Assembly: GCA_022828125.1 (NCBI GenBank)
Contig: JAJEJD010000024.1
Span: forward strand, 124,001 to 188,000
Reading direction: 5' to 3'
Source of the DNA: a bacterium
Lineage (GTDB): Bacteria; UBA8248
Length of the DNA: 64,000 nucleotides
The translations under genes and the position numbers were made by a program. Shown in pieces: positions 34,847 to 41,568 of the stretch. Numbering within the stretch: position 1 is the stretch's first letter; each line of letters starts with the position of its first letter. The notes under the pieces were generated by a model. That model saw nothing but the letters and a program-made list of their open reading frames with translations, was not told the DNA's origin and searched no databases.

Positions 34847-35866
34847 TCACACCGGATTGATCACCCCGTGAGCCTCCCCTGTCCGGAAGAAATCGCGGAT
34901 GTGGCCGAGCGTCGTCCCCGGGTCCGCCCGCCAGTAGTCCGACCCTCCGCCCGTATGGGGGAGCAGGACCACGTTCGGAAGCTCGCGGAGCGGGCTCGAT
35001 TCCGGCAGCGGCTCCTGCCGGTAGACGTCCAGGCCCGCCATGGCGATCTCTCCGCTCCCGAGCGCGCGCACCATCGCGTCCTCGTCGATCAGCCCGCCGC
35101 GCCCCACGTTGACGATGATGGCGCTCGGCTTCATCCGCTTGAGCTGCGCAGGGCCGATGATGCCTTCGGTTTCGGGCGTATGCGGCAGGACGAGGACGAC
35201 GTAGTCCGAGACGTCGAGCAAATCATCGAGCGCGAGAAACTCGACGCCCAGCATTCGCTCGACCTCGCCGGGGTGCGGGGTGCGCTGGTGGTAGCGGACG
35301 CTCATCTCGAAGGCGCGGCACCGCCGGGCGACCTCGATGCCGATGTCGCCCAGGCCGACGATCCCCGCCGTCTTTCCGAACAATTCGCTCAGCCCCGCCA
35401 TCTTCATCCAGTTCCCGCCGGTCCGCCACTGGCTCGTCGTGACGGGCTCGATTCCCATATCGAGATAGGCCGCCTCGCTCACGGCGCGGTGACCCGGAAT
35501 CACCTGCCGCGCGCAGGCGAGCATCAGCGCCAGCGCGTGCTCGGCCACGGCGGCGTTTCTGAGCAGGGAGCACGTCGCCACGGGAATCCCCCGCTCGGTC
35601 GCCGCCGCAAGGTCGATGTTGCGGCAGTTGCGCCCGTGCTTCTGGATCAACCGGAGCCGATTCGCGGCGCGTATGGCCGAGCCGGGCAGCGGCGCCTTGT
35701 AGCAGAGGATGGCCTCGGCCTCGGGCGCGCAGGCGCAAAGCGCCTCTTCCCCTTCCGCTTCGGGTACGATGAACTCGAAGTCCTCCGCCCCCTCGCACCC
35801 GCGCATTCGTTCGGCGAAGCGGGGCGGGTCGGCGTCGGTGAGCAAAAGGCGAATCGGGTCGGCCAT
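34847..35866 (-). CDS. D-isomer-specific 2-hydroxyacid dehydrogenase
   Basis: This 339-residue NAD(P)-dependent enzyme is of the phosphoglycerate/hydroxypyruvate dehydrogenase family. The nucleotide-binding motif is GKTAGIVGLGDIGIEVARRC. Catalytic residues lie in VNVGRGGLIDEDAMVRAL (Arg), DVYRQEPLPESSPLRELPNV (Glu) and VLLPHTGG (His). The leading domain includes ILCYKAPLPGSAIRAANRLR and IQKHGRNCRNIDLAAATERG. GGAGG lies six bases before the ATG. Repeat islands flank it on both sides. The substrate is not determinable. Confidence 0.92.
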   Translation of the reverse strand: MADPIRLLLTDADPPRFAERMRGCEGAEDFEFIVPEAEGEEALCACAPEAEAILCYKAPLPGSAIRAANRLRLIQKHGRNCRNIDLAAATERGIPVATCSLLRNAAVAEHALALMLACARQVIPGHRAVSEAAYLDMGIEPVTTSQWRTGGNWMKMAGLSELFGKTAGIVGLGDIGIEVARRCRAFEMSVRYHQRTPHPGEVERMLGVEFLALDDLLDVSDYVVLVLPHTPETEGIIGPAQLKRMKPSAIIVNVGRGGLIDEDAMVRALGSGEIAMAGLDVYRQEPLPESSPLRELPNVVLLPHTGGGSDYWRADPGTTLGHIRDFFRTGEAHGVINPV

Positions 35867-35881
35867 GGGAAACCTCCAGTG

Positions 35882-36138
35882 AGGGGTTGTTGGGGAAGTC
35901 CTTCTCGCTCTGCATTGACCACTACCTGAATACCGGCGTCAACGCCGGTTCTGTTGCAGGGGCCGCAGGCTCTCGCCTTGAAAACCAACCCCCCCTACCC
36001 CCCCTTGTCAGGGGGGTATAAAAAGGCGATGCGCCCCCGCAGGGCTGAGGGGGTTTTGATTTTTCTTACCCCCCTGACAAGGGGGGGTAGGGGGGGTTGC
36101 ATTTATCCCCTGAAAAGGGACTTTTCCAACAACCCGGA
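35882..36138 (+). repeat. Repeat island 3 with inverted ends
   Basis: Between the dehydrogenase start and dppB. The left end is GGGGTTGTTGGGGAAGTCC (35883) and the right end is its near-inverse GGACTTTTCCAACAACCC (to about 36135). Inside is a facing pair of C-rich CCCCCCTACCCCCCCTTGTC repeats (about 35988-36017 and 36067-36099) and a degenerate CCGGCG palindrome (35932-35951). No gene is supported here. The dppB ribosome site lies just outside. Confidence 0.78.
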
Positions 36139-36234
36139 AAAGCCTGATTCGGATCGTGCATTCGGCCCGGTTATGATAGCATCGAATCTCCTCTCATGAT
36201 GATTTGATTCTCTTTCGGGCGGGAAGGCGCGTTC

Positions 36235-37167
36235 ATGTTCGAATATCTTCTGCGGAGAGTGTTCCTTCTCATCCCGGTTCTCATCGGGGTTTCGCTCGTC
36301 ATCTTCCTCTCCATCCGCCTCGTTCCGGGAGACCCGGCCGAAGCCCTGGCGGGCGAATTCGCGGACGAGGAGTATATCGCGGAAATCCGCCGGATATACG
36401 GACTGGACCAGCCCCTCCACGTCCAGTACGGCATGTTCATGAAGCGCGCCTTACAAGGTGACCTGGGCCGCTCGATCCTCTCCGACAGGCCCGTGCTGAA
36501 CGAAGTCTGGACCCGCTTCCTGAACACGCTTCAACTCGCTTTCTGGGCGGTGCTTCTCGCCACCATTGTGGGTTTGCTGGCCGGGGTATTATCGGCGACA
36601 AACCCGTATTCCAAGTTCGACTACGGGAGCATGACGGGCGCGCTGCTCGGGATATCCATGCCCTCGTTCTGGTTCGGCCTGATACTCATGGGGTTTTTCT
36701 CCGTCTATCTCGGGTGGCTCCCGGCGGGAGGAAAGGGCACGTGGGCCCACCTCATCATGCCGGTGGTCACGCTCGGCCTGACGGGGGCCGGGCTCATCGC
36801 GCGCATGACGCGCAACACCATGCTCGAGATAACGGGCAGCGAATACATCACCACGGCGCGCTCGAAGGGCCTGGCGAGCGGAAAGGTCCATTACGTCCAC
36901 GCGCTCAAGAACGCCCTGCTTCCCGTCATCACCGTGATCGGCCTCCAGTCGGGATACCTGCTGGGAGGGTCCGTGATCACCGAATCGGTGTTCGCCTGGC
37001 CGGGACTCGGGCGCTACATCGTCGAGGCCATCAAGCTGCGCGATTACGCCGCGGTGCAGGGCTCGCTGCTGTTCTTCGCGCTCACGTTCGCCGTGGTGAA
37101 CCTGACGGTGGACCTCCTCTACGCGGTGTTCAACCCGCGCATCCGCTATGGGGGGTCGGGCGAATGA
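36235..37167 (+). CDS. ABC oligopeptide-type permease (DppB family)
   Basis: This 310-residue inner-membrane subunit of a peptide/nickel-type ABC importer has six predicted helices. The family N-terminus is intact (MFEYLLRRVFLLIPVLIGVSLVIF), followed by RLVPGDPAEALAGEFADEE and IYGLDQPLHVQYG. The ATPase-contacting EAA loop is in YITTARSKGLASGKVHYVHALKNALLPV, and GSVITESVFAWPGLGRYIVEA closes the protein. GGAAGG lies ten bases before the ATG. It overlaps dppC by four bases. DppD/DppF ATPases are not in the window. Confidence 0.94.
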   Translation: MFEYLLRRVFLLIPVLIGVSLVIFLSIRLVPGDPAEALAGEFADEEYIAEIRRIYGLDQPLHVQYGMFMKRALQGDLGRSILSDRPVLNEVWTRFLNTLQLAFWAVLLATIVGLLAGVLSATNPYSKFDYGSMTGALLGISMPSFWFGLILMGFFSVYLGWLPAGGKGTWAHLIMPVVTLGLTGAGLIARMTRNTMLEITGSEYITTARSKGLASGKVHYVHALKNALLPVITVIGLQSGYLLGGSVITESVFAWPGLGRYIVEAIKLRDYAAVQGSLLFFALTFAVVNLTVDLLYAVFNPRIRYGGSGE

Positions 37168-38063
37168 ACGAGGCCGCCGGAGTCGAATCCATCCCGCGCG
37201 ACGAGGTGGAAATTGCGCCGATTCGCGGCATGTGGACGGACACCTTCCGGCGTCTGCTCAAGCACCGCGTCGCCGTGGCGGGCTGCGTTTTCGTCGCGAT
37301 CTTCGTCGCCGCGTCCCTGCTGGCGCCCCTCATCGCGCCTTACGATCCCATCAAGGCGGATTTTCAGGCGGCGCTCAAAAACCCCTCGCTCGTCCATCCT
37401 TTCGGGACGGACCATTTCGGGCGCGACGTGTTCAGCCGCATCATCTACGGCGCGCGCACCTCGCTGCTCATCGGGGTGTTCTCCGTGCTCATCGCCGCGG
37501 TCGGGGGCGTGCTGCTCGGCCTCGTCGGCGGTTACCTCGGCGGATGGATCGACAACCTCATCATGCGGGTCGTGGACGTCTCGCTCACCTTCCCGCGCAT
37601 CCTGCTCTCCATCCTGCTCATCGCCATCATCGGCACGGGGATGGAGAACATCATGCTGGCGGTGGGCATCTTCGCCATCCCGACCTACGCCCGGCTGGTG
37701 CGCAGTTCGGTCCTCGTCCTGAAAGAAACCGAATTCGTGGAGGCGGCGCAGGCCATAGGCGGCTCGAGCAGCCGCGTGCTGTTCCTGCACATCTTTCCGG
37801 GGACGCTCGGCCCCATCGTCGTGCAGTCGACCTTCCTCATCGCGACTTCCATCCGCGTGGCGGCGGGCCTGAGTTTTCTGGGAATCGGCGTGCCCCCGCC
37901 CACGCCCGAATGGGGGACCATGCTCGCCGACGCGCGCTCCTACATGGCGCTGGCCCCGCACCTGCTCGCCATCCCCGGCTTCGCCCTCATGGGCGTGGTG
38001 CTCTCCTTCAACCTGCTCGGTGACGGGCTCAGGGACGCGCTCGATCCGAAGTTGAGGAGGTAG
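37164..38063 (+). CDS. ABC oligopeptide-type permease (DppC family)
   Basis: This 299-residue partner of the DppB-like subunit shows the family start after a short cytoplasmic tail: RRLLKHRVAVAGCVFVAIFV and SLLAPLIAPYDPIKADF. HPFGTDHFGRDVFSRIIYGARTSLLIG is the classic signature, and EFVEAAQAIGGSSSRVLFLHIFPGTLG is the EAA loop. The ATG at 37164 overlaps the dppB stop (ATGA). The last 30 bases, coding for LDPKLRR, recur with two changes at 38455, behind hicB. Confidence 0.94.
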   Translation: MNEAAGVESIPRDEVEIAPIRGMWTDTFRRLLKHRVAVAGCVFVAIFVAASLLAPLIAPYDPIKADFQAALKNPSLVHPFGTDHFGRDVFSRIIYGARTSLLIGVFSVLIAAVGGVLLGLVGGYLGGWIDNLIMRVVDVSLTFPRILLSILLIAIIGTGMENIMLAVGIFAIPTYARLVRSSVLVLKETEFVEAAQAIGGSSSRVLFLHIFPGTLGPIVVQSTFLIATSIRVAAGLSFLGIGVPPPTPEWGTMLADARSYMALAPHLLAIPGFALMGVVLSFNLLGDGLRDALDPKLRR

Positions 38064-38127
38064 GGGGGGGACGGCATATCCACAAGCATCCCGTGTAGCG
38101 CGACCTGTCTCCACCGGAGGAGGAATG

Positions 38128-38340
38128 ATGTTCAAGTACGAGATCATTCTCTATTGGAGCAACGTGGACAACGCTTTCGTGACCGAGGTTCCGGAGCTTC
38201 CCGGCTGCATGGCGCACGGGGAGTCGCAGGAAGAGGCTCTCAAGCACGTCAATCAGGCGATGAAACTCCGGATAGATACGGCGCGAGAATTCGGCGCCCC
38301 CGTACCGGAACCCAAGGGAGAGCGCTTGATGCTCGCGTGA
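38128..38340 (+). CDS. HicB-type antitoxin, apparently orphan
   Basis: This 70-residue protein has the partial RNase-H-like HicB fold: FKYEIILYWSNVDNAFVTEVPELPGCMAHGESQEEAL, then HVNQAMKLRIDTAREFGAPVPEPKG. GGAGGAGG lies four bases before the second of two tandem ATGs, so 38128 is preferred to 38125. HicB normally neutralises the HicA mRNA interferase, but no hicA-sized frame is seen on either side. It lacks the C-terminal DNA-binding domain of longer HicB proteins. It lies between direct repeats behind dppC. Confidence 0.82.
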   Translation: MFKYEIILYWSNVDNAFVTEVPELPGCMAHGESQEEALKHVNQAMKLRIDTAREFGAPVPEPKGERLMLA

Positions 38341-38343
38341 GGG

Positions 38344-38482
38344 CTGTAAGCGCAAAAGAAATCGCGGCGGAGGTTCCCGACGACTCCGGGCGCGTGCTCG
38401 CCAGGGAAGCAGACCTCCTCGCCGCCATCCGCGCGGATGATTTTCGCCTGGAGGCGCTCGATCCGAAGCTGCGGAGGTAGGG
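38344..38482 (+). pseudogene. 3' fragment of an rraA-family gene fused to a dppC tail
   Basis: Translation gives KEIAAEVPDDSGRVLAREADL and LAAIRADDF, closely matching residues about 185-215 of the RraA-family protein at 31245. It then switches to LEALDPKLRR, the end of DppC. No start codon or N-terminal part is present. Sequence divergence from the intact gene indicates it is not a recent copy of that gene. Confidence 0.75.
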
Positions 38483-38524
38483 GGTAGACGCGAAGGTTTT
38501 GTTTGGAAAAGGGTGAGAATTTGC

Positions 38525-38550
38525 TAGGGACAGGTCGCGACCTGTCCCTA
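38525..38550. repeat. Perfect 26-bp palindrome (REP-like)
   Basis: TAGGGACAGGTCG is followed directly by its exact reverse complement. It belongs to the GGGACA palindrome family seen elsewhere in the window. It lies ten bases before a fragment of a REP-associated transposase. Confidence 0.8.
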
Positions 38551-38558
38551 CGGGTAGG

Positions 38559-38789
38559 GCGAAAATCAAATCATTATCGGAATTGATCGGCGCGTTCAAG
38601 ACCACATCCCCGAAACAAATACGCGAAAACGGCCTGGCTTCCTTCAAATGGCAGCGTTCGTTTTACGATCACGTCATCCGCGACGATGAAGACATGAACC
38701 GCATCCGGGAATACGTTCGGGACAATCCGGCCAGGCGGACGCTTGATGAAGAGGACCCGGAGAATCTAGCTAAGGGGTTTTATTCGTGA
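38559..38789 (+). pseudogene. C-terminal remnant of a REP-associated tyrosine transposase (IS200-like)
   Basis: The frame AKIKSLSELIGAFKTTSPKQ ... SFKWQRSFYDHVIRDDEDMNR IREYVRDNPARRT matches the C-terminal part of RAYT proteins. The catalytic HUH motif and tyrosine would lie upstream and are missing. The end (LAKGFYS) resembles the last residues of the RraA-family protein (LVKRFYS), and the two genes share GGTTTTATTCGTGA around the stop. RAYTs are linked to REP palindromes, and one lies directly upstream. Confidence 0.72.
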
Positions 38790-38919
38790 AGTGATTTTCT
38801 TCTTACATCCTGTTACTGATAAATGATATACAAACCAGATTAAACTATCGGTGCAAGTGAATGGCGGACTGTATTCGTAGCTACTCACTGCGTCCGGCCC
38901 GCAAACGAACGGAGAGGAA

Positions 38920-40992
38920 ATGACGCAAGCGGACATCATCCAGACGGTTCTAAAGGACAGTGATTATCATCTCGATCAGTTCACGGGGGATGAAACCGAG
39001 GCCTTAAGGCAAAGGGTCTTCTTGAAAACTGTGAGAGGCAAGGAAACGCCTCATGTAACTTGCATCGTTCGGAAAAAAGACGTTCAGCTAAAACCGGAAG
39101 AAATCGTTCGCCAGCTTTACGCAGCCCGGTTGATGGAGCGATATGGCTATCCCGAGAAACGATTGACATTCGAGCATCCCGTCAACTTCGGTAGGGAGAT
39201 AAAGAAAGCCGATATCATCGTCTTCGATGTGGACAGAGTCGATGCGCCCTACATTATCGTCGAAGTGAAAAAGCCGAAACTTAGGGACGGGAAAGAGCAA
39301 CTTCACTCCTATTGCAACGCTACGGGCGCGCCGATTGGCGTATGGACGAACGGCGACCAGATATCCCACTACCACAGAAAAGAACCGAACCATTTCGTGG
39401 ATATCACGAATATCCCAAAGAACAACCAATCGCTTGAGGATATTTTGAAGGGACATTTCAAACTCAAGGACCTCATCCTCAACGACAAACTCGCCACCGA
39501 GAGGAAATCCCTCAAGGACCTCATTCTCGAACTTGAGAACGACGTTCTGGCGAATGCGGGGGTGGATGGATTCGAGGAGGTTTTCAAGCTCATCTTCACC
39601 AAGCTCTACGACGAATTCAAAAGCAAGGAGGACAAGACAAGGATAGATTTTTGGCTCGAACAGCATCTGAGCCAAGAAGATCGAGGTGATTTTGAAAAGC
39701 GCAAGGGATGCCTCGCCGAACTTGATGATAGAACTTTCCGTCCTATGGAGTTCAGAAATACCGGCCAGACCGACGCGCAGCTTCAAAACAAGATTCAAAG
39801 GATTTTCAATCAGGCCATAGACCAATGGCCGGGCGTGTTCCCCCAAGGCGCGACGTTCGAACTCACTGACACACATCTGGCGGTTTGCGTATCAAGACTA
39901 CAGGACGTCAAACTGTTCAACTCCAACCTTCTCGTCATAGACGAGGCGTTCGAATATCTGGTCAGCCAATCCGCCAAAGGTCAGAAAGGGCAATACTTCA
40001 CCCCCCGCCACGTGATCGACATGTGCGTGAAGATGCTCAATCCTAAAAGTGGGGAATACATGATAGACACCGCTTCGGGCAGTTGCGGTTTTCCCGTGCA
40101 CACCATCTTCCAGATCACGGGCCATCTGTTCAGCAACGCGGAAATTTCCGAACAAGACAAAGAGGACGTACTGCGGGTTTTCGGCATCGACTTCGATGAA
40201 AAAACGGTTCGCGTCGCCAGGACCTTGAACCTGATTGCAGGTGATGGCGAAACCAACGTTTTGCACCTGAACACGTTGGATTATGAGCGATGGGAGGACA
40301 GAACGGAAAAAGACAGAAAATGGATCAGCACCTACGGGAAGGGTTTCGATAGGCTAGCAAAATTGAGAACCGAAAAAAGCGAAAACAAGCGATTCAATTT
40401 CGACCTCCTGATGGCGAATCCACCCTTCGCAGGCGACGTGAAGGAAAGCCGCATCCTCCATCAATACGAACTGGGCGCCAAGGAAAACGGCAAGTGGCAA
40501 AACAAGGTCGGTCGCGACATTCTGTTCATCGAGAGGAACCTGGACTTCCTGAAACCCGGCGGGCGTATGGCCATCGTGCTGCCGCAAGGTAGATTCAACA
40601 ACACGTCCGACGCCCGCATTCGGGATTTCATCGCCGAGCGCGCGCGAATTCTGGCGGTGGTCGGTCTGCACGACAACACCTTCAAGCCCCACACTGGCAC
40701 CAAGACCAGCGTATTGTTCGCGCAGAAATGGAACGACGACCCGGCGCAAGGCCCACTTTGCCCGAGGGTGGAGGACTATCCCGTCTTTTTCGCCGTCTCT
40801 CAAAAGGGCGGCAAGAACAACTCCGGCGATTACATTCACCTCAAAGACGAAACCGGGCGAGAGAAACTGGACAAGAACGGACACTTGATCGTCGAACATG
40901 ACCTGCACAACCATGACGGCGAACTGTCCGACGGTATTTCGGAGAGGTTCATCAAGTGGGCGAAAGGTGTGAAATTGAGTTTTTGGAGATAG
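38920..40992 (+). CDS. Restriction-modification fusion: HsdR_N-type nuclease plus N6-adenine methylase
   Basis: This 690-residue protein starts with an HsdR-N-like nuclease domain (about 50-170) carrying a PD-(D/E)xK arrangement: KKADIIVFD (Asp98) and IIVEVKKPK (Glu115, Lys117). The methylase follows: a helical region (about 200-345), KGQKGQYFTPRHVIDM (354-369), SAM-binding DTASGSCGFPVHTIF (383-397) and the catalytic NPPF (500-503). It is read with a HEPN-like gene and a specificity subunit. The single-chain nuclease-methylase plus separate S subunit recalls BcgI-type (type IIB) systems, though a distant HsdR cannot be excluded. GAGAGGA precedes the ATG. Confidence 0.88.
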   Translation: MTQADIIQTVLKDSDYHLDQFTGDETEALRQRVFLKTVRGKETPHVTCIVRKKDVQLKPEEIVRQLYAARLMERYGYPEKRLTFEHPVNFGREIKKADIIVFDVDRVDAPYIIVEVKKPKLRDGKEQLHSYCNATGAPIGVWTNGDQISHYHRKEPNHFVDITNIPKNNQSLEDILKGHFKLKDLILNDKLATERKSLKDLILELENDVLANAGVDGFEEVFKLIFTKLYDEFKSKEDKTRIDFWLEQHLSQEDRGDFEKRKGCLAELDDRTFRPMEFRNTGQTDAQLQNKIQRIFNQAIDQWPGVFPQGATFELTDTHLAVCVSRLQDVKLFNSNLLVIDEAFEYLVSQSAKGQKGQYFTPRHVIDMCVKMLNPKSGEYMIDTASGSCGFPVHTIFQITGHLFSNAEISEQDKEDVLRVFGIDFDEKTVRVARTLNLIAGDGETNVLHLNTLDYERWEDRTEKDRKWISTYGKGFDRLAKLRTEKSENKRFNFDLLMANPPFAGDVKESRILHQYELGAKENGKWQNKVGRDILFIERNLDFLKPGGRMAIVLPQGRFNNTSDARIRDFIAERARILAVVGLHDNTFKPHTGTKTSVLFAQKWNDDPAQGPLCPRVEDYPVFFAVSQKGGKNNSGDYIHLKDETGREKLDKNGHLIVEHDLHNHDGELSDGISERFIKWAKGVKLSFWR

Positions 40993-40994
40993 TG

Positions 40995-41567
40995 ATGTCG
41001 AACTCTGAGAATATCTCTCTTTGGAAGAAAAAAGCAGAGATAGATTATATCCCGCTATTCATGTCGCTCTGGCTCTCTCTCAATGCCTGGATGAGGGACA
41101 GGTTCAACGTAGATAAGGACCGAGAGATTCTTAACTTACTTAAATCCAGTGATGGTCAACTAAAAGATCGATTTTCTGAGTTAATACATCAAAGCAACGC
41201 AGAGTCTCTCAGATTCAAAGGCAACTTCTCAGAGTTGTGCAGGGCACTTGATAATGCGGATATTCGCTATACAAAAGAACAATGGAAAAACAAAAAGGTC
41301 TCTTTTGAAAATTGCATCATTGATTGGGCGAATGGCTCGCCCCAATTTACATCCATCCTTAAAACCAAACATCAGCAATCCAAAATTCAAATAGACGACG
41401 GATTGTGGGTTGAAGATGACAATGCTCACATATTCGCAGCCTATATCGAAATCCTTTATCAAGTGCGTTGTGCGTTATTTCACGGAGACTTACCCCCAAA
41501 ACCTGAAAATGAAAGAGTAGTAAAAGCCCTTTATTTAACACTTTCAATGGTCATGGAGAAAGTTTGA
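40995..41567 (+). CDS. HEPN-like protein within the restriction-modification operon
   Basis: This 190-residue helical protein is of unknown family. It starts two bases after the methylase stop (GGAG upstream) and ends one base before the specificity gene. Near its C-terminus it has RCALFHG (Arg158-x4-His163), the R-x4-6-H motif of HEPN RNases. That motif sits in a helix preceded by IFAAYIEILYQV and followed by KALYLTLSMVMEKV. The N-terminal half has a helix with SLWLSLNAWMRDRF. HEPN domains act as RNases in toxin-antitoxin and phage-defence systems. The RNase role is inference from one motif and context. Base composition is AT-rich like its neighbours. Confidence 0.7.
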   Translation: MSNSENISLWKKKAEIDYIPLFMSLWLSLNAWMRDRFNVDKDREILNLLKSSDGQLKDRFSELIHQSNAESLRFKGNFSELCRALDNADIRYTKEQWKNKKVSFENCIIDWANGSPQFTSILKTKHQQSKIQIDDGLWVEDDNAHIFAAYIEILYQVRCALFHGDLPPKPENERVVKALYLTLSMVMEKV

Positions 41568-41568
41568 A

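Larger units (their letters stand above)
38039..38486 (+). repeat. 32-bp direct repeats flanking hicB and an rraA fragment
   Basis: GCGCTCGATCCGAAG and the following bases up to TAGGGGG at 38039-38070 (the end of dppC) recur at 38455-38486 with two mismatches. Between the copies lie hicB and a piece of rraA. The structure looks like the scar of an insertion or recombination that left the dppC end intact on the left. Confidence 0.7.

Noticed and set aside
34399-36138. CRISPR or integron array suggested by repeated blocks
   Set aside because: Repeats are palindromic and face each other in pairs, with no regular spacers and no integrase or cas genes.
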